A DNA stretch of 51,702 bases from Desulfurellaceae bacterium. Lineage in GTDB: Bacteria; Campylobacterota_A; Desulfurellia; Desulfurellales; Hippeaceae. Both the position numbers and the translations under genes were made by a program. The notes below the pieces were generated by a model that ran no database searches, had not been told where the DNA came from, and was given only the letters and a program-made list of their open reading frames with translations. Positions 1 through 10,100 of this stretch are shown piece by piece; within the stretch, counting starts at the first letter, position 1; each line of letters begins with the position of its first letter. Where the stretch lies: assembly GCA_015490005.1 (NCBI GenBank), contig WFYS01000082.1, forward strand, positions 1-51,702, given 5' to 3'.

Positions 1-452
1 GAACTGTGAGAGGAAAGTGGTTTTATCGAAGTCGTAATTCCCTTCAAAAACGGAAATAGTGCAACTAAAGTTTGAAAAATTACATGAAGGAAAGAATCCA
101 ACAAGTCGTAATTCCCTTCAAAAACGGAAATAGTGCAACCTGACACCGAAGAGCCACAACCTCAAAAGACTCAACAAGCATCTCGTCGTAATTCCCTTCA
201 AAAACGGAAATAGTGCAACCATTTAAAAAAGATTGGCTTTTAAAGAATGCTATTGTAGTAGGGTCGTAATTCCCTTCAAAAACGGAAATAGTGCAACTGT
301 AAGATGAAAAGTATTGATTTAAAGGAAAGGTTCAACCTGTCGTAATTCCCTTCAAAAACGGAAATAGTGCAACATGAGTATTGAGATAATTAAAAAAATA
401 AAAGGAGGCACTATGAAGTCGTAATTCCCTTCAAAAACGGAAATAGTGCAAC
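1..452 (+). CRISPR. CRISPR array, trailing part (6 repeats)
   Basis: Six identical 35-nt direct repeats lie at 31-65, 105-139, 185-219, 263-297, 339-373 and 418-452. Each begins GTCGTAATTCCC and ends ATAGTGCAAC. They are separated by five unique spacers of 39, 45, 43, 41 and 44 nt, and a partial spacer occupies 1-30. The array continues off the left edge. The repeat core has a weak inverted TTCC/GGAA stem. The GCAAC end resembles the 3' end of many crRNA repeats, so transcription on the + strand is inferred, with the leader outside the window. The spacer at 374-417 holds a Shine-Dalgarno sequence followed by ATG, so it was probably taken from a gene start. No cas genes are visible and the type cannot be assigned. 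Confidence 0.97.
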
Positions 453-511
453 AGGACTCTCAAAAAGCCTATTTCTATAAGGCAAAAACTTGATAGCAAT
501 GCTATAAAGTT

Positions 512-532
512 TTCGTAATCCCCTATAAAAAC
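512..532 (+). repeat. possible degenerate terminal CRISPR repeat
   Basis: These 21 bases match the first 21 bases of the CRISPR repeat at about 17 positions (TCGTAAT, CCCT and AAAAAC are kept), but the second half of the repeat is lost. They lie 59 nt beyond the last full repeat, which is longer than a normal spacer here. A decayed repeat at the leader-distal end is common in arrays and would support + strand transcription. Chance similarity is possible. Confidence 0.45.
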
Positions 533-590
533 AACATTTCCTGCTGTACGAGAAATAACCCATATTTAGTTGTAAAAGAACACTTTTTAA

Positions 591-625
591 CAGGTTTTTT
601 AACAACATTAAAAAACCTGCTTTTC
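591..625 (+). terminator. hairpin terminator after CRISPR array
   Basis: A perfect 12-bp inverted repeat (591-602 with 608-619, loop CAACA) begins CAGG and is followed by CTTTTCT. The stem is AT-rich, with a GC foot and a short T tract. It is placed to end the array transcript before the rpiB operon. Confidence 0.5.
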
Positions 626-856
626 TAAGTTTCCTCTACTATCTACGCCATTTATTTAAGAAAGTCAAGAGAAAAATAAGTCAAAAAAACCTATACAAGA
701 AATATTGTTAATTGATAATCTTGATATAAAGAGAAATGCATAAAATTATGGCTTCTATTAAATAATCGATGCTCTTAAATTTTAGAGGTAATAAGTTTGG
801 AAAAATGCTTGTTTTTTGGTATAAATCGGCATAAAAGGGTTTTTTGGGGAGGAGTT

Positions 857-1291
857 ATGATTTTTATTGGTTCAGACCACGGCGGTTTTGAGCTAAAGGA
901 ACAAATAAAGGGATTTTTGAAAGAAAAAGACATTAAAATTGAGGACGTGGGGTGTTTTAGTGCAGAATCAGTTGATTATCCTGATATTGCGAGAGCAGTT
1001 GCCCTTAAGGTTGCAAGTTCTAATTCAAAAGGTATACTAATTTGCGGAACAGGAATTGGCATGAGTATAGCTGCGAATAAGATTAGAGGTGTTAGATGTG
1101 CATTATGTCATGATGCATACACTGCTGAATTTGCCCGTAGGCACAATGACGCAAATATCATTGCATTTGGCGGTAGGACAGCGGGTTTAGAGGTTGCTAA
1201 GCAGATGGTAGAGATATTTTTAAACACACCATTTGACGGTGGAAGACATGAGAGAAGAGTGAAAAAAATTATGGAATTGGAGGAGATATGA
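857..1291 (+). CDS. rpiB: ribose-5-phosphate isomerase B
   Basis: RpiB interconverts ribose 5-phosphate and ribulose 5-phosphate in the cytosolic pentose phosphate pathway. The 144-residue product has the usual family length. It shows the N-terminal [10 protein letters not shown] motif, the active-site segment [13 protein letters not shown] and the [12 protein letters not shown] segment typical of the RpiB/LacA/LacB family. An in-frame ATG exists at 797, but the family N-terminus begins at [10 protein letters not shown]. The GGGGAGGAG ribosome-binding site just before 857 confirms that start. The stop overlaps the glyA start by 4 nt (ATGA), so the two are translationally coupled. The rpiB-glyA pairing is common in bacteria. 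Confidence 0.95.
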   Translation: MIFIGSDHGGFELKEQIKGFLKEKDIKIEDVGCFSAESVDYPDIARAVALKVASSNSKGILICGTGIGMSIAANKIRGVRCALCHDAYTAEFARRHNDANIIAFGGRTAGLEVAKQMVEIFLNTPFDGGRHERRVKKIMELEEI

Positions 1292-2526
1292 GCGTTTTGA
1301 GGGAGTTTGACCCAGATATTTTTAATGTTATAGAGAAAGAAAAAGAAAGGCAAATGTATGGCCTTGAGCTTATTGCAAGTGAAAATTTGGTATCTGAAGC
1401 TGTGCTTGAGGCTCAAGGGTCCATATTGACGAATAAATACGCTGAAGGTTATCCAGGCAAAAGATATTACGGTGGTTGCGAATATGTTGATGTAGCTGAA
1501 AATATTGCTATTGAGCGTGCTAAGAAGCTCTTTGGTGCTGAACACGTGAATGTCCAACCTCATTCTGGTTCTCAGGCTAACATGGCTGTTTATTTGGCAA
1601 CGCTTAATCCTCAAGATAGACTGTTGGGTATGGATTTATCGAACGGAGGGCACCTTACGCATGGTGCACGTGTGAGTTTTTCTGGAAAACTTTATATAAG
1701 CTTTGGGTATGGTGTTAATCCGGAAACGGGTTTGATTGATTATGATGAGGTTCAGGCTATTGCTGAGGAGTTTAAACCAAGATTGATTGTGTGTGGAGCA
1801 AGTGCCTACCCTAGGGTTATAGATTTTAAAAAATTTAGAGAGATTGCAGACAGCGTTGACGCTTATTTGATGGCTGATATTGCCCATATAGCAGGGCTCG
1901 TGGCAGCAGGCATTCATCCAAGCCCCATTCCATATTGCGAGTTTGTTACGACAACGACACATAAAACCTTAAGGGGTCCACGTGGTGGCATGATTATGAC
2001 AAAGGAATTTTTTGCGAAGCCCATAGATAAAATGGTTTTTCCTGGCATGCAGGGTGGACCTTTGATGCATGTAATAGCAGCGAAGGCTGTGTGTTTTAAA
2101 GAAGCGATGAGCGATGAGTTTAAGGAATACCAGAAACAGATTGTTAGAAACGCCAAAAAACTTGCCCAGGTATTGATGGATAATGGTTTTAAGCTTGTAA
2201 GTGGTGGAACAGACAACCATCTGATGCTTGTGGATTTGACCGATAAAAAGATAACAGGCAAAGAGGCGGAAGAGGCTTTGGGTAAAGTTGGAATAACTGT
2301 CAACAAGAATACAGTTCCTGGAGATACTCAGAGCCCATTTGTGACGAGCGGAATAAGAATAGGAACGCCTGCTATTACAACTCGTGGCATGAAAGAAAAT
2401 GAGATGGAAAAGATTGGGGAATTTATTTCAGAAACACTGAACAACATAGGGGATGAGAAAAAATACGCAATAATCAGAGAAGAGGTGAGAAAGCTCTGCG
2501 AAGAGTTTATGTTTTACTCTGTTTAA
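1288..2526 (+). CDS. glyA: serine hydroxymethyltransferase
   Basis: This PLP enzyme converts serine and tetrahydrofolate to glycine and methylene-tetrahydrofolate, the main source of one-carbon units. Its 412 residues match the family. The PLP-lysine motif [14 protein letters not shown] is intact near residue 230, as are the N-terminal LIASEN and [15 protein letters not shown] segments. The start overlaps the rpiB stop (ATGA). The last 31 bases of glyA overlap the inferred start of the following secreted TPR protein, so the downstream gene is probably read by coupling. Confidence 0.98.
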   Translation: MSVLREFDPDIFNVIEKEKERQMYGLELIASENLVSEAVLEAQGSILTNKYAEGYPGKRYYGGCEYVDVAENIAIERAKKLFGAEHVNVQPHSGSQANMAVYLATLNPQDRLLGMDLSNGGHLTHGARVSFSGKLYISFGYGVNPETGLIDYDEVQAIAEEFKPRLIVCGASAYPRVIDFKKFREIADSVDAYLMADIAHIAGLVAAGIHPSPIPYCEFVTTTTHKTLRGPRGGMIMTKEFFAKPIDKMVFPGMQGGPLMHVIAAKAVCFKEAMSDEFKEYQKQIVRNAKKLAQVLMDNGFKLVSGGTDNHLMLVDLTDKKITGKEAEEALGKVGITVNKNTVPGDTQSPFVTSGIRIGTPAITTRGMKENEMEKIGEFISETLNNIGDEKKYAIIREEVRKLCEEFMFYSV

Positions 2527-4709
2527 TTTTAATATTAACCATAAATGCCTTTGGTGCTGAGTTATCGTTTTTTAGGAAAAACGGCGTTTCGTTTTTTAAA
2601 ATTACAGGCATAGACAATAGAACTAAAATTTATACGAAGGGTGAGTATCTTGTTGCTTATTTTCCTGATAAACTTTTAAAGAAAGAGCTGTTTGATGAGA
2701 ACTTAAAAGACCAATATTTTAAAGGGTTTTATCTTGAGAATGCCGATAATTCGTCCATGATTGTGGTGGAGTGTAATGAAGGTTTTACTCCAGAGTTCGA
2801 AATTAAAGGTGACTCTGTGGTTGTGGAGCCTGTACCAAAAGTGGGTGTTTTTAAGAAAAATCAGGAAAACCTCATTCCTCCGCCTAAAAGCATGCTTGCT
2901 ATTCCCTTTTATGTTTCTGAAAACACGTTTTCTCCTGTCAAACAAACTAAAGCTAGCTATGATGAAACGCTGTTTTTTAGCGGAGTTAGAGCATTTTATA
3001 TAAAAAATTATCAGCTTGCCGCTGCTTTCTTTAAAGAAATTGTATTGAAATATCCAAGAAGCCCTTTTTTTATAAGCGCCTACTTTTTGCTCGGCGATTG
3101 CTATAAAAACATGAATAACTACGATTTGGCTATAAAGACTTATAATAAAGCTATAGAGCTTGCACCTAAGAATTCAGCCGTTGCACAAACCCTGTTTTCT
3201 ATGGCAAAGATTGATGAGAAAAAGAATATGTTTATGGCAGCCAGGAATATTTACAATAGAATCTTAAGGGATTATACAGGAACTAAATGGGCAGACAAGG
3301 CGTCTTTTATGCTTGGATACAGTTATTATTTAGAAAACAGATGTAGGCAAGCGCTTAAGCACTTTTTAAATATACCAAAGGCAAATTCCTATTATCCTTT
3401 GAGCATGGTGCTTTCTTCTGAGTGCTTTTATAGGGTTAAAGATTATGCAAAGGCCGTGCTTGCATATTATTACATGTCCAACAAATTGGATAGCATAAAT
3501 CCAACTAAATACTACAAAGAGCTTGGGGATGTTGGTGTCTCTTTGTGTAAGTTTGAGGACTACAAAGAGGCCAGAAAGGTCTTTGATTACTTGGAGTCTT
3601 CAGGAAATGAATTGATTTTAGAACACTCCTATATCTATAGAATGAAGTGTGACCTAAAGAAAGGTGATTTTGACGATTTAAATTATAGAGGCAAATATAT
3701 CTTAAAATACTCTAAAGATGAGGTTTTGAGAAAACAAGCGAGAAAATTGATGGATGAGGCAAAGCTTAAGAAAGGAGAGGTTAGCAAAAAGACAATAGAT
3801 GAGATAATGGCAAGGTATAGAAACGATCCAGAGGTTGTCTCATTGGCTCTGTACGTGTATGCAAGAAAGAATTTTAGGGATGGTAATTGCGATGAGGCCT
3901 TAAAATACCTTGTTAAGCTTAAAAAAACCTACCCCAATAGTGATTATAGTTCAAAAGGCGATGATATAGCTGCTAAATGTATAAATAAGATGCTGGGACA
4001 GTTTTACGCAAATCCATCAAGAAATTTGATAGAACAGTTATACAAAACCTCTCTTATTTTGAAGCCAAAGAAAGCCAATTTGTGCAAGCTCTCTTGGGGG
4101 CTAATCTTTTCTTATAAGGTTGGAGAAGTCGAGAAAATCATGCATTTGATAAAAGATAACGAGTGTAGGCAGTCTGTTATAGCTAAATTCTTTATTGAAA
4201 TGGGAGATAATGTTAAGGCTTTGAATATTGTAAACAACCTACAGAAGGTTGAGCCCTACATTTACTATCTAAACATGATATTTGGAGATGTGAATTACTT
4301 TAATGGTGACTATGAAAAATCTGTGAGTTTGTATGAGAATGCTCTAAAAGTTAAAAACAACCTTATGGATGATTATCTGCGTTTGAGAATAGCAAAGTCT
4401 ATGATGCAACTTAAAGAATTTAATAAAGCCAGGCAGGTTCTTGAGAGTGTAAAAACTTCTATTTATATAAACGAGGTTACGTTCCTTGAAGGTTTGTGTC
4501 TATACAAGAAAGGTGATTATAAAAATGCAATAGAAACGTTTAAAAACTTAATAAACAACCTGGATTACAAGGAAAAGGTTCTTTTCTATTTAGCGATGTC
4601 CTATTACAAATTGAATGATAAAAGCAATGCTATGAAGTATTTTAAGGAACTCAAGCTCAATTATCCTAACAGTGATTATCTAAGGGTTTTAAAGGTTTTG
4701 ATGTCATGA
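2496..4709 (+). CDS. secreted TPR-repeat protein, probable CTG start
   Basis: The first ATG in this frame is at 2757 and would give 650 residues, but the frame stays open upstream to 2457. From 2496 it encodes a textbook signal peptide: two arginines, a run of Leu/Ile, then NAFGA and a mature start ELSFF. No ATG, GTG or TTG lies in frame upstream. CTG at 2496 sits 8 nt after GAGGTG inside the end of glyA, so CTG is my preferred start (737 residues). The mature part has an N-terminal beta-rich region of about 120 residues and then many TPR units (for example [20 protein letters not shown]). This fits a periplasmic scaffold. The partner is unknown. The 3' end overlaps the histidine kinase gene (ATGA). 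Confidence 0.8.
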   Translation: MRRVYVLLCLILILTINAFGAELSFFRKNGVSFFKITGIDNRTKIYTKGEYLVAYFPDKLLKKELFDENLKDQYFKGFYLENADNSSMIVVECNEGFTPEFEIKGDSVVVEPVPKVGVFKKNQENLIPPPKSMLAIPFYVSENTFSPVKQTKASYDETLFFSGVRAFYIKNYQLAAAFFKEIVLKYPRSPFFISAYFLLGDCYKNMNNYDLAIKTYNKAIELAPKNSAVAQTLFSMAKIDEKKNMFMAARNIYNRILRDYTGTKWADKASFMLGYSYYLENRCRQALKHFLNIPKANSYYPLSMVLSSECFYRVKDYAKAVLAYYYMSNKLDSINPTKYYKELGDVGVSLCKFEDYKEARKVFDYLESSGNELILEHSYIYRMKCDLKKGDFDDLNYRGKYILKYSKDEVLRKQARKLMDEAKLKKGEVSKKTIDEIMARYRNDPEVVSLALYVYARKNFRDGNCDEALKYLVKLKKTYPNSDYSSKGDDIAAKCINKMLGQFYANPSRNLIEQLYKTSLILKPKKANLCKLSWGLIFSYKVGEVEKIMHLIKDNECRQSVIAKFFIEMGDNVKALNIVNNLQKVEPYIYYLNMIFGDVNYFNGDYEKSVSLYENALKVKNNLMDDYLRLRIAKSMMQLKEFNKARQVLESVKTSIYINEVTFLEGLCLYKKGDYKNAIETFKNLINNLDYKEKVLFYLAMSYYKLNDKSNAMKYFKELKLNYPNSDYLRVLKVLMS

Positions 4710-5803
4710 TGGATGATAAGCTCAAAAATCTGCAAAGAATGTTTGAGACGGTGCTTGATACAAGCAGGAAAATAGAAAATTCATACAATGAACTAAAGGG
4801 AAAATTCGAAGTTTTAGAAGGTAAACTAGAGAGAAACAGGAAATACCTTGAGAATATTTTAAGAAGTATTGATAGTGGTGTGTGTGCTGTTGACTTAGAG
4901 GGAAAGATTACCACCTTTAACAGAAAGGCCACTCTAGTTTTTAATATTAGTGAAGATGAGGCCAAGGGCAAGTATTTTGGTGAGGTATTTGCTATTGATA
5001 AACTTGAGTATGCCTCGGCTGGAAACATTGTTGAGTTTTTTAAGGGTGGAAAAAAGGTAAATATTAACGTTGAAGGGGAGTTAAAAATTTTGGATGTCTC
5101 TGCCTCGCTTGTTCTTGAAGAAAGCAGAGAAAGTGGGGCTGTAATAGTTTTTAGCGATATTACTCAGGTAGAAAAACTCAAAGAAGAAAGTGCAAAAAGA
5201 GAGAAACTTGCGGTAATCGGTCAGATGGCCGCATCTATCGCTCACGACATAAAGAATCCCCTTGCAAGTATAGAACTGCTCGTTCCTCTTCTGGATGATG
5301 GGGCAAAAAAGGATATAGTTGAAAATATCATGGTTAGTATCAAGAGGATAAACAACATCATCAACAATACATTGCTTTTTACAAAGACGATAAATTATAC
5401 GCCTGAAAAAATAGATACCATTGAGTTGGCAAATGAAGTAAAGCTTGAGTTGATGACGCAAATTAGAGATGCTAAATTTGTAGAAAATATAGAGAAATTC
5501 GAGTTTGTAAGCGATAAAAACCTTTTGAAGAGTGCCATAGTTAATGTTTTGTCTAACGCTTTTGACGCAGCAAGGAGTTCTGTAGAGTTTAAGGTTTATA
5601 GGAATAAAAAAGCTGTGTTCGAGGTTATTGACGACGGTGAAGGCATAAATGATTTGGATAAAATATTTGAGCCTTTCTATACAGATAAGAAAAATGGCAC
5701 TGGTTTGGGATTAGCCATTGTTAGAGAGGCGATAGATGTGTTAAATGGAAAGATAGAAGTAAAAACGTCTGACAATGGTACTATTTTTAGAATTATTCTA
5801 TGA
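4706..5803 (+). CDS. cytosolic PAS-domain sensor histidine kinase
   Basis: A 365-residue two-component kinase without membrane segments. In order it has an N-terminal coiled coil (about 1-50), a PAS domain (about 50-150), a HisKA domain with the phospho-acceptor H-box AHDIKNP (His180), and an HATPase domain with N-box (about 280-290), DDGEG (309-313) and GTGLGLAI (331-338). The layout resembles NtrB and the flagellar kinase FlgS of Campylobacterota. The FlgS comparison is inference only. No response regulator is adjacent, so the kinase is an orphan here. It overlaps both neighbours by 4 nt. Confidence 0.93.
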   Translation: MMDDKLKNLQRMFETVLDTSRKIENSYNELKGKFEVLEGKLERNRKYLENILRSIDSGVCAVDLEGKITTFNRKATLVFNISEDEAKGKYFGEVFAIDKLEYASAGNIVEFFKGGKKVNINVEGELKILDVSASLVLEESRESGAVIVFSDITQVEKLKEESAKREKLAVIGQMAASIAHDIKNPLASIELLVPLLDDGAKKDIVENIMVSIKRINNIINNTLLFTKTINYTPEKIDTIELANEVKLELMTQIRDAKFVENIEKFEFVSDKNLLKSAIVNVLSNAFDAARSSVEFKVYRNKKAVFEVIDDGEGINDLDKIFEPFYTDKKNGTGLGLAIVREAIDVLNGKIEVKTSDNGTIFRIIL

Positions 5804-6429
5804 GCGGTTTTTTGAGATTTTTGGGGCTTGTTGGCCTTTCTATGAAATATTATTATTTGAATGCTAAGATTACGGAAACTGTTGCAAGGAAGTGGGCTAA
5901 TGATGTTTGCAGAAAATTTGATATTGAAATCCAATGCTACGGAAAATTTAAACATGACAAGTTTGTGGTATTGGCAAATCATGAGAGTTATTTTGATATA
6001 CCTGCTCTTTATAAGTGTTGTAACAAAAAACTTGTTTGGGTTGCAAAGGAAGAGTTGTTTAAAATACCTATTGTTGGACATGCCTTGGGAGATCTTGACG
6101 CTGTGTCTGTGGATAGGTTTGATGATTTTAAATCCGCAAGGGCTATTTTGAGGCTCTTAAAGAATTTTGAAAACGGTGGTATTGTTATTTTTCCTCAAGG
6201 TAGTAGAATAGAGAAAGGTGCCTTTCATATGGGCGGCGTGTTTTTAGCGAAGAAAAGAGGTTTGCCAATATATCCTGTTAAAATAAATGGCACGGGTAAA
6301 ATTATGCCCGTTGGGAAGGTGGCTTTAAATAAAGGAAATGTGCTTGTTAGGATTTTTGAGCCACTAGATGCATCTTTACATTCTCAGGAAGATATAAAGA
6401 GAAAGGTTATGGAATTAATCTATGATTAA
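5800..6429 (+). CDS. PlsC-type 1-acylglycerol-3-phosphate acyltransferase
   Basis: This 209-residue LPLAT-family protein probably acylates lysophosphatidate in phospholipid synthesis at the inner membrane. The catalytic HX4D box is NHESYFD (His61, Asp66). The third conserved block is FPQGSR (about 131-136) where the usual form is FPEGTR, so Glu is replaced by Gln and Thr by Ser. That variation is tolerated in several subfamilies but leaves the exact acceptor uncertain. The gene overlaps the kinase upstream (ATGA) and rlpA downstream (8 nt). A role in lysophospholipid recycling is equally possible. Confidence 0.85.
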   Translation: MSGFLRFLGLVGLSMKYYYLNAKITETVARKWANDVCRKFDIEIQCYGKFKHDKFVVLANHESYFDIPALYKCCNKKLVWVAKEELFKIPIVGHALGDLDAVSVDRFDDFKSARAILRLLKNFENGGIVIFPQGSRIEKGAFHMGGVFLAKKRGLPIYPVKINGTGKIMPVGKVALNKGNVLVRIFEPLDASLHSQEDIKRKVMELIYD

Positions 6430-7186
6430 AAAATTGTTGCCATTTGCTATTTTGTTGGTATTTTTATCTTCTTGTTCTTCAAGGCATGTGGTAGAAACGG
6501 GTTATTATCCATATCCTGTAATGAAAACTGTTCAAACAGGTTACACTCAGGAAGGCATAGCTTCCTGGTATGGGCCTAATTTTCATGGGAAAAGAACGGC
6601 AGATGGCGAGATATACAACATGTATGCCCATACAGCAGCACATAAAACGCTGCCCTTCAACACCATTGTTAGGGTTATAAATCTAAATAATGGCAGATCG
6701 ACGGTTGTTAGGATAAACGATAGAGGGCCATTTGTAAAAAATAGGATAATAGACTTATCCTATTCTGCAGCCAAGGATTTGGGAATGATAGGTACAGGGA
6801 CAGCTCCTGTTAAAATAATTGTTTTGGGTAATGCAAAGAACTATAATGCCCAGTCAAATGTATATACAACAAACACAATAAAACAACCCAGTATGCAAGA
6901 ACTTGAACATATTGACATAGATACAAACATTGGCGCCGATACCCCAGCAATAAGTGTGCAATTTGCAGTACAATTCGGTGCTTTTAGAAATCTTTATAAT
7001 GCTCTTAGGTTGAGAGATAGACTTTTACATTTCTTTAAAGGTGTCTATATTGAAAAGAAGATTATCAGAGGAGAGGTGTTTTACAAGGTTCTTTTGGGGT
7101 CATTTGATTCTAAGGACGATGCTCTTAAATACGCTTCCAAATACGTTAACCCTATAACCTCGTCTTTTATTATTTCCGAAAAATGA
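6422..7186 (+). CDS. rlpA: RlpA-like septal ring lipoprotein with SPOR domain
   Basis: A 254-residue outer-membrane lipoprotein. The signal peptide ends in the lipobox LSSC (Cys18). Residues of about 45-140 form the RlpA double-psi beta-barrel, with GIASWYGPNFHGKRTADGE and the catalytic-site NDRGPF. Residues of about 180-250 form a SPOR domain (FAVQFGAF), which binds denuded glycan at division septa. RlpA proteins of this layout are lytic transglycosylases that cut stripped glycan strands. The gene overlaps plsC upstream and mfd downstream by a few bases. Confidence 0.92.
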   Translation: MIKKLLPFAILLVFLSSCSSRHVVETGYYPYPVMKTVQTGYTQEGIASWYGPNFHGKRTADGEIYNMYAHTAAHKTLPFNTIVRVINLNNGRSTVVRINDRGPFVKNRIIDLSYSAAKDLGMIGTGTAPVKIIVLGNAKNYNAQSNVYTTNTIKQPSMQELEHIDIDTNIGADTPAISVQFAVQFGAFRNLYNALRLRDRLLHFFKGVYIEKKIIRGEVFYKVLLGSFDSKDDALKYASKYVNPITSSFIISEK

Positions 7187-10100
7187 ACGTTTCAGCCTTT
7201 TCCTATAAATTGACAAAAAGTGAAGGCAAAAAATTCATAGTTTTAAGGGATAATATAGAAATAGATAAGCTTGTTCTTGCAGTTGAATTCTTTAAAAAAC
7301 TTTTTGGCAAAAGAGGTTTTATTTGCCCTTTTTATTCATACGAAATACCTCCTCACTCATCCATTAAACCTGCATCATACATAATATCTGGTAGGCTTGC
7401 ATCTATTTATAGGTTGTTGAATGAAGATGAGAATGTAGTTTTTGTAACTAATTTAAGTGCTCTCTTACAACCTGTAATGAAGGAAGAGGCGTTTGTTGAT
7501 AGGCTTATAAATATTAAGGTTGGAGATGATTGGAATTTTGATAATCTGATAAAAAGACTTGTGGAAGCTTATTATGAGCGCGTGGACCATGTAGAGGATG
7601 TTGGAGAATTTGCAAAGAGAGGTTATGTGTTTGATGTTTTTGTTCCATTTTACGAAAAACCTTTAAGGATCGAGTTTTTTGATACAGAGGTTGATAGTAT
7701 AAGATTGTTTTACCTTGAAAATTATAGGACTTTCCAAGAGATTAAAGAGGCGACAATTTTGCCTGCCAAAGAATATTCTTACGATAACGATGAGTTGGGT
7801 TATGTACTTTTGAAGGATAAAACATATATTGATAGATATAACTTGGATGGTTTTAAAAAATATACTGTGGTTGATGAACAAGACCTTCAAGCCGCCTATA
7901 GGTTAATTAGTTTTTACAAAGAGGATAGGCTTTTTAACTCTAAAGAAAATATAGAGTCTCTCTTGAGTCAGTGCGAAAGTATGGGGGAGTTATTTAAGAT
8001 TGGCAAGCTATTTCCCGATACGTATTCCATTGGAGAGAAAATAAAAAAAATTGCCGATATGTCTAAGTTTTTTAGGATTGTAATTGCCTGTGGTTCTTCA
8101 ATTAGAGTAGAGCATGTATCTAAATTTCTAAAAGAGAAAAACATAGACCATAAAAAACCTAATGGAAACCCATTAACGCTTACCCCTGGCGTATATCTGT
8201 CTGATGGTTATCTTTTTGATGGCATTATGGATGAAAGAAATAGATTCGCTGTTGTCACATTTTCAGATTTGTTTGGCAAAAGGGAGCTTTTTATACCAAG
8301 AACGAAGAGAAAGCTAAATAGGAGCGTCTCTTTTAGGGATGGGGATAGAGTTGTTCATAAGCGCTACGGTATTGCCCTGTTTAATGGATTGAAAAGGCTG
8401 AAAATTGACGATAGTGAAGAGGATTACTTTGAATTGGAATATGAGGGTGGGGACAAGATTTATTTGCCTGTTTATAATGCAGAGCAATTGAGTGAGTATA
8501 ATGGTAGTGAACCTTTAAGCTCTTTGAGAAACAATAAGTGGGCTAAAGCTCAAGAATTGGCGAAAAAATCCATTAAAAAAATACTTACAGAACTTGTGGG
8601 TACCTATGCTAAAAGACATCTTGTAAAAAGGAAACCTTACGATGTGAATTTGTATGAAATAAAAGAGTTTGAGGCGATGTTTGAATACGATGAAACATAT
8701 GACCAGCTTAAGGCTATAGAGGATATAAAACAAGATATGTCGAAAGATGCACCAATGGATAGATTGGTTTGCGGCGATGTTTCCTTTGGAAAGACAGAGG
8801 TTGCAATGAGGGCTATTGCTATAAGCGTTTTTAACTTTAGACAGGCCGTATTTATGGTTCCAACGACTCTTCTGTCTCTTCAGCATTTTAAGACATTAAA
8901 GGAGAGATTTGCTAATTTCCCTGTAAAAATTGCTCTTTTGAATAGATTTACAACTAAAAAGGAGAAAGAGATAATACTTGATGGCTTGAAAAATGGGGAA
9001 ATAGACGTTTTGGTTTCCACTCACTCTGTATATTCCGATAAAATTGAGTTTAAAAATCTTGGTTTAGTTGTGATTGATGAGGAGCATAGATTTGGTGTAA
9101 AGGTCAAAGAACATCTAAAATCTAGATATCCAAGTGTTGATATGTTGTATATGTCGGCTACACCTATTCCTAGAACGTTAAATATGTCTTTAAACGGTAT
9201 AATGGATATAAGCGTTATTAAAACTCCTCCCCTTGAAAGAAAACCCATAGAAACAATTATATCTAAGAGAAAAAGTCATGTGATTAGAGACGCGATTTTG
9301 AGAGAGTTGTCCAGAAATGGTAGGGTGTATTTTGTACATAATTCTATCGATAATATTGAAGATGTAAAAAGGGAGCTTGATAACCTTTTGCCTTTTGCTA
9401 GAAAATCTGTTGTCCATGCGAAAATGCCTAAAAGCAAGATAAAGTCTGTTTTCGAAAGTTTTAATAAAAGCGAGATAGATATATTGGTCTCTACGTCAAT
9501 AATCGAATCTGGATTGGATATTAAATCTGTGGATACGATAATTATCGACAATGCAGATAGGTTTGGGTTATCTGATTTGTATCAACTTAGAGGTAGGGTA
9601 GGCAGAGGGGATAGGGTTTCTTACGCATACCTGCTCTATGAAAAGAAGCTAACAGAGAATGCAGTCAAGAGGTTGAGATATATGAGTGAGTTTATTGAAA
9701 GGGGCTCGGGCTTTAACTTGGCTTTAAAGGATATGGAGCTGCGAGGATATGGCAATCTACTAGGAAAGGACCAATCGGGCAAGATAAAATCATTAGGATA
9801 CAATGTCTATATATCTTTAATTGAAGAAGCTATATGTGAAATGAAAAATCAACCTGTTGAACGAGATGTTGAGATAAAACACGCATTTGATGCCTATGTT
9901 CCTGATGATTTTGCTAAAAGTGAGGGGAAAGTAGAGATATATAAGAGATTGTCCCAAGTTAAAACGCGCGAGGAATTAGAGCAGCTAAAGAGAGAATTTC
10001 AGGGTAGGTTTGGTGATATACCTTCAACAGTTGAAAATCTGTTTATGATTGTTGATTTAAAAATACTATCCAAGAGTGTTTATATTAAGAAGTTGAACCT

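Larger units (their letters stand above)
453..856. other. AT-rich intergenic region between CRISPR array and rpiB
   Basis: No credible coding sequence is seen in these 404 bases. The region contains the possible degenerate repeat at 512-532, a strong hairpin at 591-619, and a very AT-rich stretch (about 650-780) that should hold the promoter for the rpiB operon. I could not pick a convincing -35/-10 pair there. The ribosome-binding site for rpiB, GGGGAGGAG, is at 846-854. Confidence 0.6.

Noticed and set aside
411-608. Minus-strand 65-codon frame over the CRISPR end
   Set aside because: It overlaps the last CRISPR repeat, has no ribosome-binding site, and reads as AT-driven chance.
797-856. 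Upstream extension of rpiB from an ATG at 797
   Set aside because: The extra 20 residues are not part of the RpiB family N-terminus, and GGGGAGGAG is correctly spaced only for the ATG at 857.
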